A stretch of 64,000 nucleotides of DNA, from contig NZ_CP102509.1 in the NCBI RefSeq assembly GCF_024611995.1, forward strand, positions 4,712,001-4,776,000, given 5' to 3'. This stretch comes from Streptomyces sp. NBC_00162 (GTDB lineage Bacteria; Actinomycetota; Actinomycetes; Streptomycetales; Streptomycetaceae). Under the pieces are notes generated by a model. That model saw only the letters and a list, made by a program, of their open reading frames with translations, was not told the origin of the DNA and did not search any database. Position numbers and translations under genes: made by a program. Every line of letters begins with the position of its first letter. The first letter of the stretch is position 1. Of this stretch, positions 17,672-26,325 are shown one piece after another.

Positions 17672-18496
17672 CTACGGGTTGGGGTGGGTGGTCGGGGCGT
17701 CGTCGCGGGGCTGGGGCGGCATCGGGCCGCCGGGTGTACGGGTCGCTTTCGGATGCCCGGGCGGCTTGCCCGCCTCGTGCTTCCCGGACGGCTTCCCGGA
17801 CGGCTTCGCGGAGGCGGAGGCGCCGCGTGGTCCGTCCGTCGGCTGGGCGGCCGGCGAGCTGCCGGGGGTTTCGCCCTGCTCGCCGAGGACGGGGGCGCAG
17901 TAGCCCGGGACGGCGGTCGGCCCTCCGGCCGCGGCGACCAGCGGGGCGAAACGGCGCTCCGCGAGCACCTCTGCGGCACTCGGCGTGTGCGGGGCGGCGT
18001 CCGCGGCGTAGGCACGGCAGAGCTCGGCGAGAGCGGCGGGCACCGCCTCCGGCGAGTCGGCGAGTGCCCGGGGGAGTTGCCCGGGCTCGGAGGCCGGCGC
18101 GGAAGCGGAGGGGGCCGGGGCGCTGCTCGCGGGTTCGCCGCCCAGGGCGGCAGGCAGATTGCCCGTCCCGGCGGCGACGGCGACACCGCCGAGGGCGGCG
18201 GCCGCCACGGTGGCAGCGGCCTTCGAGCACAGGAGCATCGCCGGGGTGAGCATGTTCCGCTTCCTGGGAGTGGCCACGGGGGTGGACGCAGTGGTGGATA
18301 TCTGGGCAAGATGGGCGGACCGGAAAGCCGCCATGGCCGCCTGCTCGCCGGGCAGTTCACCGTCGCCCGCAGGCGCGGAGACGGCGGCGAGCAGTCCCGT
18401 GAGGGCGTCGTCGCCGGATACCGCAGCGGCCCCGGCGCCGCCGAGCAGCTGCTCGGCCGTGTCGCGGTCGATCCGGCGGGATCGGTTGGTGCTCAT
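17672..18496 (-). CDS. Membrane-anchored partner of the ECF sigma factor (putative anti-sigma)
   Basis: A 274-residue protein whose start overlaps the sigma stop by 4 bases. The cytoplasmic N-terminus (about residues 1-85) includes DRDTAEQLLGG and an RSAHLAQ segment. One membrane helix (about 93-112) is followed by an Ala/Pro/Ser-rich external part, a small helical region with two Cys, and a Lys/Pro-rich tail. No zinc-binding HxxxCxxC motif is visible. Coupling and topology suggest sigma control. It is separated by 15 bases from the next gene and may be co-transcribed with it. Confidence 0.6.
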   Translation of the reverse strand: MSTNRSRRIDRDTAEQLLGGAGAAAVSGDDALTGLLAAVSAPAGDGELPGEQAAMAAFRSAHLAQISTTASTPVATPRKRNMLTPAMLLCSKAAATVAAAALGGVAVAAGTGNLPAALGGEPASSAPAPSASAPASEPGQLPRALADSPEAVPAALAELCRAYAADAAPHTPSAAEVLAERRFAPLVAAAGGPTAVPGYCAPVLGEQGETPGSSPAAQPTDGPRGASASAKPSGKPSGKHEAGKPPGHPKATRTPGGPMPPQPRDDAPTTHPNP

Positions 18497-19191
18497 CTCG
18501 CATCCTTCAGCGTCGGAGACGTCGTCGGTGTCACTTCCGGGGCGAAAGTTCCTCCGGGAGGCCGCTGAGCACCGCCGGGGTCCCCCTCCTGCTGTTCGAG
18601 GATCTTGGCGAGCTTGCGCAGGCCCCGGTGCGCGGCCGTGCGCACCGCACCCGCCCGTTTGCCGAGCACGCGCGCCGCGCTCTGCGCGTCCAGGTCCATG
18701 ACCACGCGCAGCAGTACGGCCTCGCCCTGGTCGCGGGGCAGCCGGGCTATCAGGGCGAGCGCGTCGGCGGCGGCGACCGTGGCCAGCGCGCTCGACTCGG
18801 TGTCCTCGGGCGCCCGCCGGTCGAGCAGGTACTCGACCGGCAGGTCGGCTGTCGGTCGTCGGCGCCGGCGGCGCAGCAGGTCCAGCGCCCGGTTGCGGCC
18901 GATCGTCGTCACCCAGCCCCGGAACCCGTCGAAGTCCCCGTTGAACGTCCCCAGGTCGCGGGTGACCTGCAGCCAGGTCTCGGATGCGACGTCCTCGGCT
19001 TCCTCCCCGACCAGCACGGTCAGATAGCGCAGCAGCCCCGGCTGCACCTGCCGGAAGAGCGCCCGGAAGGCGGCCTCGTCCCCGCGTTGCGCTGCTCTGA
19101 CCTCCCCGGACCTGTCTCCCGGGCGTCCTGCCTCGCTGTCGGCCTCGCCGAACTCCTCCGCACTGTGCACGCGGGACATGATGCGGCACAT
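18493..19191 (-). CDS. ECF RNA polymerase sigma factor
   Basis: A 232-residue group-IV sigma factor. Region 2 is at about residues 35-105 (AFRALFRQVQPGLLRYL, AEDVASETWLQV, FRGWVTTIGRNRALDLLRRRRRR) and region 4 at about 140-195 (LPRDQGEAVLLRVVMDLDAQSAARVLG, GAVRTAAHRGLRKL). A 40-residue Pro/Thr-rich tail follows. The start is ambiguous: ATG 19191 and ATG 19179 both lack a clear ribosome site. It lies upstream of its overlapping membrane partner and the synthase pair, so it might control cell-surface polymer production. Confidence 0.88.
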   Translation of the reverse strand: MCRIMSRVHSAEEFGEADSEAGRPGDRSGEVRAAQRGDEAAFRALFRQVQPGLLRYLTVLVGEEAEDVASETWLQVTRDLGTFNGDFDGFRGWVTTIGRNRALDLLRRRRRRPTADLPVEYLLDRRAPEDTESSALATVAAADALALIARLPRDQGEAVLLRVVMDLDAQSAARVLGKRAGAVRTAAHRGLRKLAKILEQQEGDPGGAQRPPGGTFAPEVTPTTSPTLKDAR

Positions 19192-19352
19192 GAATCCGGC
19201 AGTTCGCCCGATGATCCGGATATCAGCCGGTGTTCACGCGAGGAGCACGGCGCCAAGGCCTGGCCAAAGCCCGGGGGGTTGGGCAAGGATCACGTCCGCA
19301 CCAAGCCACGCACGTTCTTCCGGCACATCACGCCCTTCACAGGAGGATGTTC

Positions 19353-20393
19353 ATGCCTCGCCGTATACCCAGCGGCCTGATGGTCGCGGCCGCCGCCACC
19401 GCGGCAATCGCCCTGGCCGCACCCGCCTCGGCGTCCGCGTCCGCACCGGTCGCATCCCTCCCCCAGGGCCGCGTCTTCATGGTCAACCCCGTCCAGTCCT
19501 CCGGCGACCAGGCGCTTGCCGATGCCAAGGACTCCGCCGCCTCCGTGCCCGCCTCCGCTTACGCCACGGCCGCGCTGCGCAACCTCGACGCGAGCGGCGG
19601 GCTGTCGGGGAAGTGGGCTCACGTCAGGTCGGACACCGGCGCCTCCGCGAAGACCGCGAACGCCGCCTCGTACGACCGCCACGACGACCAGTTCGAGCAG
19701 GTCATGGCCTACTTCTGGGTCAACGAGGCGCAGGAGTACCTGCAGGGCCTGGGCTTCGGCAGCGAGCTTCCCGGGGCCAACGACCGGGTCCAGCCCGTGC
19801 GCATCAACCAGTGGGGAGCCGACAACTCCTTCTTCACCGACAAAAAGGACGAGATCCGCTTCGGCAAGGGCGGCGTCGACGACGCCGAAGACGCCGAGGT
19901 GATCGTCCACGAGTACGGGCACGCGGTCCACGAGGCCCAGGTCCCCGGCTTCGGCACCTCCCCGGAGGCCGGCGCGATCGGCGAGGCGTTCGGCGACTAC
20001 CTGGCCGTCGAGGTCGGCACGCACGCCGTCGCCCGGTACGGCTGGGTCCGTACGGCCGACGAGGCGTGCGTCGCCGACTGGGACTCGATCGCCTACAGCG
20101 CCGCCCCGCACTGCCTGCGCCGGATCGACGGTTCCAAGGTCTACGCGGACCGGGTGGGCGAGGTCCACGCGGACGGCGAGATCTGGTCCCGCGCGCTCTT
20201 CGACATCCGGGGTGCCCTGGGAGCCAGGACCGCCGACCGCGTCATCGTCAACGCGCAGTTCGGCTTCGCGGCCGACACCGGCTTCACGGACGCGGCGCTG
20301 AAGACGATCGCGACCGCCGAGCGCATGTACGGCAAGGGTGCGGCGGACTCGGTGCGCGGTGCGTTCCGGGCCCGTCAGATCCCGGGCGTCTAA
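19353..20393 (+). CDS. Secreted M36/M4-like zinc metalloprotease
   Basis: A 346-residue exported protease. ATG 19353 is chosen because AGGAGG (19341-19346) lies 6 bases upstream. A signal peptide (MPRRIPSG then an Ala-rich core, cleavage near ASASA) precedes a domain with the HEYGHAVHE zinc-binding helix and EAFGDYLA, whose Glu is the third ligand. No large propeptide is visible, making it shorter than fungalysins. A terminator hairpin follows. It probably degrades extracellular protein during mycelial turnover; the substrate is unknown. Confidence 0.85.
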   Translation: MPRRIPSGLMVAAAATAAIALAAPASASASAPVASLPQGRVFMVNPVQSSGDQALADAKDSAASVPASAYATAALRNLDASGGLSGKWAHVRSDTGASAKTANAASYDRHDDQFEQVMAYFWVNEAQEYLQGLGFGSELPGANDRVQPVRINQWGADNSFFTDKKDEIRFGKGGVDDAEDAEVIVHEYGHAVHEAQVPGFGTSPEAGAIGEAFGDYLAVEVGTHAVARYGWVRTADEACVADWDSIAYSAAPHCLRRIDGSKVYADRVGEVHADGEIWSRALFDIRGALGARTADRVIVNAQFGFAADTGFTDAALKTIATAERMYGKGAADSVRGAFRARQIPGV

Positions 20394-20409
20394 GGGCGGT
20401 TGGCGGATG

Positions 20410-20450
20410 CCGCTCGGCCCCGGAGCCCAACGGGCCCCGGGGCCAAGCGG
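20410..20450 (+). terminator. Rho-independent terminator after the M36-like protease gene
   Basis: CCGCT-C-GGCCCCGG pairs with CCGGGGCC-A-AGCGG. A run of five T (20460-20464) follows 10 bases later. Confidence 0.7.
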
Positions 20451-20593
20451 AATGGTCCGTTTTTGACCGTTGAGCGGACATGTAAGTCCTCTTTCCGGAC
20501 AACAGCTGGTCAAATTCTTGTTGCATACCTGTCAATCGGGCCCTCCTTACTGGCAATCTCGCTGCCGCCCCCACGGCAACGAATGGAGACCGA

Positions 20594-22177
20594 GTGCCCC
20601 ACCACATGTCCTCATCCCCCGCCTCCCGACGCCGGATCCGCGTGCTGCGCACCGCCGCCCTCGTCGGCTCCGCCGCGATGGTCGCGCTCGCCGTCCAGAG
20701 CGGTTCCGCCAATGCGGTCGCCGACCGCGAGGACGGAGCCACCGCCGTCCAGCTGTCGACCGCCGCGCGCGGCCAGGCGATCGTCGCCGCGCAGACCGAA
20801 GCGGTCGGTACCGCGCGCGCCATCGGCCTCTCCGACCAGGAGCGCCTCGTGGCCCGCGACGTGGTCAAGGACGCGGACGGTACGGTCCACACCCGCTACG
20901 AGCGCACCTACGCGGGCCTGCCCGTCCTCGGCGGCGACCTGGTCGTCCACCAGAAGAAGGACGGCAGCCGCAAGACCACCAAGGGCACCGAAGCCCGCAT
21001 AGCCCCCGCCGCCGCCCGCTCCCTGAAGGCCGCGCCCGCCGGCGCCCGCCAGGTGGTCTGGGCCGCGACCGGCACGCCCGTCTTCGCCTACGAGGCCGTC
21101 GTCACCGGCACCCAGCCTGACGGCACCCCGAGCGAGCGCCACGTCATCACCGACGCGGCAACCGGCGCCGAGCTCTGGGCATACGAGGCCATCGAGACCG
21201 GCAGCGGCACCAGCCAGTACTCCGGCTCCGTCACGCTCGGCACCACCCAAAGCGGGTCGGCGTACAACCTGACCGACGCGGGCCGCGGCGGCCACAAGAC
21301 CTACGACCTGAACGGCGGCACCAACGGCACCGGCAGCCTGTTCACCGACGCCGACGACAAGTGGGGCGACGGGCTGGCGACGAACCGGCAGACCGCCGCC
21401 GTCGACGCCCACTACGGCGCGGCCGTCACCTGGGACTTCTACAAGGCCGAGCTCGGCCGCAACGGCATCGCCGGCGACGGCAAGGCCGCGTACTCCCGGG
21501 TCCACTACGGCAACGCGTACGTCAACGCGTTCTGGTCCGACAGCTGCTTCTGCATGACCTACGGCGACGGCGCGGGCAACCTCAAGCCGCTCACCTCGCT
21601 GGACGTGGCCGGCCACGAGATGAGCCACGGCCTGACCGCCTCCACCGCCAAGCTGAACTACAGCCGCGAGTCCGGCGGCCTCAACGAGGCCACCAGCGAC
21701 ATCCTCGGCACCTCGGTGGAGTTCTTCGCCAACAACCCGGCCGACGCCGGTGACTACCTCATCGGCGAGAAGATCGACATCCGCGGCAACGGCACCCCGC
21801 TGCGCTACATGGACAAGCCGAGCAAGGACGGCGCCTCCGCCGACTACTGGTCGAAGACCGTCGGCCGGCTCGACGTCCACAACTCCTCGGGCGTCGCGAA
21901 CCACTTCTTCTACCTGCTCGCCGAGGGCAGCGGCGCGAAGACGATCAACGGCGTGTCCTACGACTCCCCGACCTACGACGGCTCCACCGTCACCGGCATC
22001 GGGCGGACCAAGGCCTACAAGATCTGGTACAAGGCCTTGTCCAGCTACATGACCTCGACCACCAACTACGCGGGAGCCCGCACCGCGACCCTCCAGGCGA
22101 CGGCCGACCTGTACGGCGCGTCCGGCACCGAATACCAGCAGGTCGCGGCCGCGTGGACGGCCGTCAACGTCAAGTGA
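20594..22177 (+). CDS. Secreted M4 family (thermolysin-type) metalloprotease
   Basis: A 527-residue preproenzyme. GTG 20594 has GGAG 5 bases upstream. A Sec signal (basic RRRIRVLR, then a hydrophobic Ala/Val core to about residue 38) is followed by an FTP/PepSY-type propeptide (about 45-200). The M4 catalytic domain has VAGHEMSHG (zinc His pair and catalytic Glu), GGLNEATSD (zinc Glu), and a C-terminal catalytic His in RLDVHNSSGVANHFFY. Secreted, probably nutritional. A bidirectional hairpin follows the stop. Confidence 0.95.
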   Translation: MPHHMSSSPASRRRIRVLRTAALVGSAAMVALAVQSGSANAVADREDGATAVQLSTAARGQAIVAAQTEAVGTARAIGLSDQERLVARDVVKDADGTVHTRYERTYAGLPVLGGDLVVHQKKDGSRKTTKGTEARIAPAAARSLKAAPAGARQVVWAATGTPVFAYEAVVTGTQPDGTPSERHVITDAATGAELWAYEAIETGSGTSQYSGSVTLGTTQSGSAYNLTDAGRGGHKTYDLNGGTNGTGSLFTDADDKWGDGLATNRQTAAVDAHYGAAVTWDFYKAELGRNGIAGDGKAAYSRVHYGNAYVNAFWSDSCFCMTYGDGAGNLKPLTSLDVAGHEMSHGLTASTAKLNYSRESGGLNEATSDILGTSVEFFANNPADAGDYLIGEKIDIRGNGTPLRYMDKPSKDGASADYWSKTVGRLDVHNSSGVANHFFYLLAEGSGAKTINGVSYDSPTYDGSTVTGIGRTKAYKIWYKALSSYMTSTTNYAGARTATLQATADLYGASGTEYQQVAAAWTAVNVK

Positions 22178-22185
22178 CGCCCTGA

Positions 22186-22230
22186 CAGCCCGGTGCCGGG
22201 GCAGGGCTCCATCGCCTCGGCACCGGGCTG
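22186..22230. terminator. Bidirectional terminator between M4 protease and SulP genes
   Basis: A perfect 13-base stem, CAGCCCGGTGCCG / CGGCACCGGGCTG, with a 19-base loop lies between the two convergent genes. Confidence 0.7.
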
Positions 22231-22267
22231 CTCCGGCAGCGCCTCGCCCAACCGGCCCGCGGACCCG

Positions 22268-23782
22268 TCAGTGCCCGGAGGAGAGTTCGCCGCTGAGGGT
22301 GCCGTGGATCCGGGCGCTGGCCTCGTTCAGGCCGGTGATCTCGACGGCCTTGCCCCGCTGGGCGTACCGGTGCTCGATCGCGTCCAGCGCGGCCACCGAG
22401 GACGCGTCCCAGACGTGGGCGCCGGTGAGGTCGATGACCACCCTGTCCGGGTCGCCGGCGTAGTCGAACTGCCCGACCAGGTCGTTGGAGGAGGCGAAGA
22501 ACAGCTCGCCGGTCACGCAGTAGACGACCTGGCCGCCGTCCGGATCGAGGACGGAGGTGACGTTCGCCAGATGGGCGACCCGCTTCGCGAAGATGACCAT
22601 CGCGGTGACGGAGCCCACCACGACGCCCACGGCCAGATTGTGGCTGACGACCACACACACGACGGTGACGACCATGACGGCGATCTCACCGGCCGGCATC
22701 CGCTTGAGGGTCTTCGGTGCGATGGAGTGCCAGTCGAACGTCGCGAAGCACACCATGACCATGACCGCGACGAGCGCCGCCATCGGGATGTCGGAGACGA
22801 CCGGCCCGAAGACGATGCACAGCACCATCAGGAAGGCGCCCGCGAGGAAGGTCGACAGCCGGGTGCGGGCTCCGGACACCTTCACGTTGATCATCGTCTG
22901 GCCGATCATCGCGCAGCCGCCCATGCCGCCGAAGAACCCGGTGACGATGTTCGCGATGCCCTGACCGATGGACTCCCGCGTCTTCGAGGACCGGGTGTCG
23001 GTGATCTCGTCGACCAGCTTCGCCGTCATCAGCGACTCCATCAGCCCGACGAGGGCCATGGCCAGCGCGTACGGGGCGATGAGGGTCAGCGTTTCCAGGG
23101 TGAACGGCACGTCCGGCAGGCCCGGCACGGGCAGCGCGGCCGGCAGCGCACCCTTGTCGCCCACGGTCGGGACGGCGATGCCCGCGGCCACGGTGATCAC
23201 GGTGAGGATGACGATGGACACGAGCGGAGCCGGCACCGCCTTCGTGACCTTCGGGAAGAACACCATCAGCGCCAGCCCGGCCGCCATCAGCGGGTAGACG
23301 GCCCACGGGACGTCGTGCATCTCGGGCACCTGGGCCATGAAGACCAGGATGGAGAGGGAGTTGACGAAGCCCACCATCACCGAGCGCGGGATGAACCGCA
23401 TCAGCTTCGCCACGCCCAGCGCGCCCAGCACGATCTGGAAGACACCGGCCAGGATCACCGCCGCGATCAGGTGGCCCAGCCCGTGCTCCCGGTTCAGGGG
23501 AGCGATCACGAGGGCCACGGCGCCGGTCGCGGCGGAGATCATCGCCGGACGCCCGCCGACGAACGCGATCACGACGGCCATCGTGAACGAGGCGAACAGC
23601 CCGATCGCCGGATCCACTCCGGCGATGATCGAGAACGAGATCGCCTCGGGGATCAGCGCGAGCGCGACCACCAGACCGGCGAGCACCTCGGTCCGGAAGA
23701 CCTTCGGCGAGAGCCAGACCGGCCGTATCGGACGACGCAGGCCGCGCAGCCGCGCGGACCCGGACACAGGGGAAGAAGACAC
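22268..23782 (-). CDS. SulP family inorganic anion transporter with STAS domain
   Basis: A 504-residue membrane protein. About eleven to twelve hydrophobic segments span residues 30-410, including the SulP signature area (ALIPEAISFSIIAGVDP) and GGMGGCAMIGQTMINVKVSG. A cytosolic STAS domain follows (about 425-495, VVIDLTGAHVWDASSVAALD). SulP proteins carry sulfate, bicarbonate or other anions; which one is not readable here. Unlike the SulP fusion near 46 kb it has no carbonic anhydrase domain. It lies downstream of tRNA-Pro on the same strand but behind a terminator. Confidence 0.93.
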   Translation of the reverse strand: MSSSPVSGSARLRGLRRPIRPVWLSPKVFRTEVLAGLVVALALIPEAISFSIIAGVDPAIGLFASFTMAVVIAFVGGRPAMISAATGAVALVIAPLNREHGLGHLIAAVILAGVFQIVLGALGVAKLMRFIPRSVMVGFVNSLSILVFMAQVPEMHDVPWAVYPLMAAGLALMVFFPKVTKAVPAPLVSIVILTVITVAAGIAVPTVGDKGALPAALPVPGLPDVPFTLETLTLIAPYALAMALVGLMESLMTAKLVDEITDTRSSKTRESIGQGIANIVTGFFGGMGGCAMIGQTMINVKVSGARTRLSTFLAGAFLMVLCIVFGPVVSDIPMAALVAVMVMVCFATFDWHSIAPKTLKRMPAGEIAVMVVTVVCVVVSHNLAVGVVVGSVTAMVIFAKRVAHLANVTSVLDPDGGQVVYCVTGELFFASSNDLVGQFDYAGDPDRVVIDLTGAHVWDASSVAALDAIEHRYAQRGKAVEITGLNEASARIHGTLSGELSSGH

Positions 23783-23845
23783 GGGGGCACAGACCTCGGG
23801 TTCGGGTGCACCCGAACCGGCAGGCGGGCGCGCGGAAAATGCAGG

Positions 23846-23878
23846 AAGGGCCTGATCCGCGCTGCGGATCAGGCCCTT
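23846..23878 (-). terminator. Rho-independent terminator of tRNA-Pro
   Basis: A perfect 15-base stem, AAGGGCCTGATCCGC / GCGGATCAGGCCCTT, with a 3-base loop starts 17 bases past the tRNA 3' end on the minus strand. A T-rich stretch (CATTTTCC) follows. Confidence 0.85.
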
Positions 23879-23895
23879 GACCTGGTCTTACGAAG

Positions 23896-23969
23896 TCGGG
23901 GTGGCGGGATTTGAACCCACGACCTCTTCGTCCCGAACGAAGCGCGCTGCCAAGCTGCGCTACACCCCG
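23896..23969 (-). tRNA. tRNA-Pro (CGG anticodon)
   Basis: A 74-base cloverleaf. The acceptor stem is CGGGGTG / CACCCCG with discriminator A. The anticodon arm is CTTCG-TTCGGGA-CGAAG, giving anticodon CGG, and the T loop is GGTTCAAATCC. CCA is not encoded (CTT follows). Confidence 0.96.
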
Positions 23970-24009
23970 ATCGCCGCCCTTGCAGCGCTTGCTGCCCTGG
24001 CGACATCGA

Positions 24010-24717
24010 TTACTTTAGCGGACCCTCGGCCGGAGACGAAATCCGGTTTTCGCGGAGGGCCTGCTCGGCCAGTGCGGGCGCCGGGCGGCGGCGGTCCGCC
24101 GCGACCAGGGCGAGGCCGAGTGCGTAGAAGACGATGCCCAGGACGACCGCGTTGAGGGCGACCCGGCCGTAGCCGTACTGGGCCACGTCGATGAAGGGGT
24201 ACGTGTACCGGCTCTTCGTGCCGGGGGCGAGCAGCGCGCCCCGGACCAGCGCGAAGGTCACGTACGCGAGCGGGTAGGTCAGCCACTGGACGGCGTGTCG
24301 CGGGCGCAGTGTGCGCGGGGCCGTGAGGAGGAGAAAGTCCAGTACGGCGCCGACCGGGGTGACCGTGTGGAGGAGCTGGTTGGAGACGGCCTTGGCGCCG
24401 GCCAGCTTGTCGAGGTCCTCGAGCACGTTGAAGGGGCTCGACGGGTTGGCCAGGACCAGGTGGAAGACGAGACCCGTGACCAGGATGAAGAGCAGCACCC
24501 CGCCCCGGTAGAGGGGGTCGACGTCCGGGCGCTCCCGCCACGCGCGGACGGCGGAGAGGCCGAACACGACCGCCACCGCGATGTTCGTCCAGATCGTGAA
24601 GAAGCTGAGCACGACCGGGACGCTGCCGTACGCGCACTCGATGACGAGCCCCGTCACCGCCGCGGCGGAGATCAGGGACCGGAAGGCGGCCGGGACGATG
24701 CGATGGGGTGCGGTCAT
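24010..24717 (-). CDS. Pr6Pr family membrane protein
   Basis: A 235-residue integral membrane protein with six predicted helices, starting ATG 24717. Family-like segments are [25 protein letters not shown] and [14 protein letters not shown]; the repeated Pro-Phe/Tyr pattern near helix ends marks the Pr6Pr/FAR-17a-like group. Biochemical function is unknown. It is 13 bases from the upstream phosphoesterase stop, so the two may share a transcript. Confidence 0.82.
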   Translation of the reverse strand: MTAPHRIVPAAFRSLISAAAVTGLVIECAYGSVPVVLSFFTIWTNIAVAVVFGLSAVRAWRERPDVDPLYRGGVLLFILVTGLVFHLVLANPSSPFNVLEDLDKLAGAKAVSNQLLHTVTPVGAVLDFLLLTAPRTLRPRHAVQWLTYPLAYVTFALVRGALLAPGTKSRYTYPFIDVAQYGYGRVALNAVVLGIVFYALGLALVAADRRRPAPALAEQALRENRISSPAEGPLK

Positions 24718-24730
24718 CCCGTCAACGTAC

Positions 24731-25675
24731 CTACGCCTGCGCCTTCGGCGTCAGTGTCAGGAGCGTGGCTTCCGGCGGGCAGGCGAAGCGGACCGGGGTG
24801 AACCGGTTGGTGCCGCAGCCCGCCGAGACGTGGAGGTACGCGCGGTGGCCGCCCGCCTCGTGCGTGGACAGGCCCTTCACCCGTTTGGTGTCCAGGTCGC
24901 AGTTGGTGACGAGCGCCCCGTAGAAGGGGATGCACAGCTGCCCGCCGTGCGTGTGCCCGGCGAGGATCAGCGGGTACCGGTCGGCGGTGAAGGACTCGAG
25001 GACGCGCAGGTACGGGGCGTGCACCACGGCCATCGAGAAGTCCGCGTCCGGCTCCGGACCGCCCGCGACCTGCTCGTAGCGGTCGCGCTTGATGTGCGGG
25101 TCGTCCAGCCCGGTGAAGGCCAGCTCCAGGCCCTCCACCTTCAGCCGCGCCCGGGTGTTGGTGAGGTTCAGCCAGCCCGCCGCGTCGAAGGCGTCCCGCA
25201 TCTCCTCCCACGGGTTGTGGACGGCCCCGACGACCGGCTTGTTCCCGTTCAGCCCGTGCCGGCCCTGCGCCTTCTCGAGCAGGTAGCGCCCGGGGTTGCG
25301 CAGCCGCGGCCCGTAGTAGTCGTTCGATCCGAAGACGTACACGCCCGGGAAGTCCATCAGGGGCCCCAGGGCGTCGAGCACCTCCGGGATGCCCTCGGTG
25401 TCGGAGAGGTTGTCGCCGGTGTTCACGACGAAGTCGGGGCGCAGGCCCGCCAGGGACTGCAGCCATGCGCGCTTCTTGCGCTGCCCGCCGACCATGTGGA
25501 TGTCCGAGACCTGGAGCACGCGCAGCGGGCGCATCCCCTGGGGGAGAACGGGCACCGTGATCCGGCGCAGTCGGAAGGACCGCGCCTCGAAACCGGCGGC
25601 ATAGGCCACGCCCGCGGCCCCCACCGCGGCGATTCCGGCAGCTGCCTTCAGGGGGACTCCGTAACGCGCACGCAT
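24731..25675 (-). CDS. Membrane-anchored metallophosphoesterase
   Basis: A 314-residue calcineurin-like phosphoesterase. An N-terminal hydrophobic segment (about residues 8-27) anchors it. Metal ligands follow the family order: SDIHM (about 56), NTGDN (about 88), GSND-YYG (about 115), VVHAP and GHTHGGQ (about 235). The best-matched group is the YaeI-type phosphodiesterases. Substrate is unknown. It is probably co-transcribed with the downstream Pr6Pr gene. Confidence 0.9.
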   Translation of the reverse strand: MRARYGVPLKAAAGIAAVGAAGVAYAAGFEARSFRLRRITVPVLPQGMRPLRVLQVSDIHMVGGQRKKRAWLQSLAGLRPDFVVNTGDNLSDTEGIPEVLDALGPLMDFPGVYVFGSNDYYGPRLRNPGRYLLEKAQGRHGLNGNKPVVGAVHNPWEEMRDAFDAAGWLNLTNTRARLKVEGLELAFTGLDDPHIKRDRYEQVAGGPEPDADFSMAVVHAPYLRVLESFTADRYPLILAGHTHGGQLCIPFYGALVTNCDLDTKRVKGLSTHEAGGHRAYLHVSAGCGTNRFTPVRFACPPEATLLTLTPKAQA

Positions 25676-25743
25676 GGCCCCATCGTCGCAGACCCGGAAA
25701 ACCTGCGGGCGCCACCGCCCCCGCAGGTGGCAGACTCAGGTGC

Positions 25744-26205
25744 ATGACCACGCTCAAGGCCAAGCTCCAGGAAGACCTCACGACCGCCATCAGGGAGCGG
25801 AACGAGCTGCACTCGTCCACCCTGCGACTGACCCTCTCCGCCATCACCAACCAGGAGGTCGCGGGCAAGGAAGCACGCGTGCTCTCCGACGACGAGGTCC
25901 TCAAGGTGATCGCCAAGGAGGCCAAGAAGCGCCGCGAGGCCGCCGAGGCCTTCGCCCAGGGCGGGCGTCCCGAGCAGGCCGCGCGGGAGACGGAGGAGGG
26001 CGAGTTCCTCGACACCTACCTGCCCAAGCAGTTGAGCGACGACGAGCTCGTCGCGATCGTGACGCAGGCCGTCGAGGAGGCCAGGGCGGCGGGCGCCGAG
26101 GGGCCGCGCGCCATGGGCGCCGTCATGAAGATCGTGAACCCGAAGGTCGCCGGGCTGGCCGAGGGCGGGCGCGTCGCCGCCGTCGTCAAGCAGCAGCTGT
26201 CCTGA
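25744..26205 (+). CDS. GatB/YqeY domain-containing protein
   Basis: A 153-residue all-helical protein starting ATG 25744. It matches YqeY: KLQEDLTTAIRERNELHSSTLRL at the N-terminus, EAKKRREAAEAFAQGGRPE in the middle, and YLPKQLSDDELVAIV with MGAVMKIVNPKVAG toward the end. YqeY resembles the tRNA-interacting tail of GatB, and its role is not established. It is divergent from the phosphoesterase and convergent with the PBP gene across a strong terminator. Confidence 0.92.
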   Translation: MTTLKAKLQEDLTTAIRERNELHSSTLRLTLSAITNQEVAGKEARVLSDDEVLKVIAKEAKKRREAAEAFAQGGRPEQAARETEEGEFLDTYLPKQLSDDELVAIVTQAVEEARAAGAEGPRAMGAVMKIVNPKVAGLAEGGRVAAVVKQQLS

Positions 26206-26274
26206 GCCGTACGGCACGGAAGCCGTACGCACAGGCCGCGCGCACAGGACGTACGCACAGACGCCGTACGCACA
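26206..26274 (+). repeat. Degenerate tandem repeat after the yqeY stop codon
   Basis: Four to five imperfect units related to GCCGTACGCACAG run from the yqeY stop to the base of the terminator hairpin, with the core CGTACGCACAG recurring exactly three times. Confidence 0.6.
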
Positions 26275-26310
26275 GAGGGGCCCTCAGCCGGATCCGGCTG
26301 AGGGCCCCTC
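26275..26310. terminator. Bidirectional terminator, perfect 36-base palindrome
   Basis: GAGGGGCCCTCAGCCGGA is followed directly by its exact reverse complement, giving 18 paired bases. It lies between the convergent yqeY and PBP genes. Confidence 0.85.
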
Positions 26311-26325
26311 TCGTTCCGCTGCCGC

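Noticed and set aside
14889..18230. Very long open frame (over 1100 codons) on the minus strand overlapping the synthase and its neighbours
   Set aside because: Arg/Pro/Gly-rich shadow of the true frames, a common artefact at very high GC; no domain is visible.
14990..18568. Long plus-strand frame (about 1190 codons) antisense to the synthase and sigma-partner genes
   Set aside because: Composition is typical of an antisense frame, and the genes on the opposite strand carry complete family motifs.
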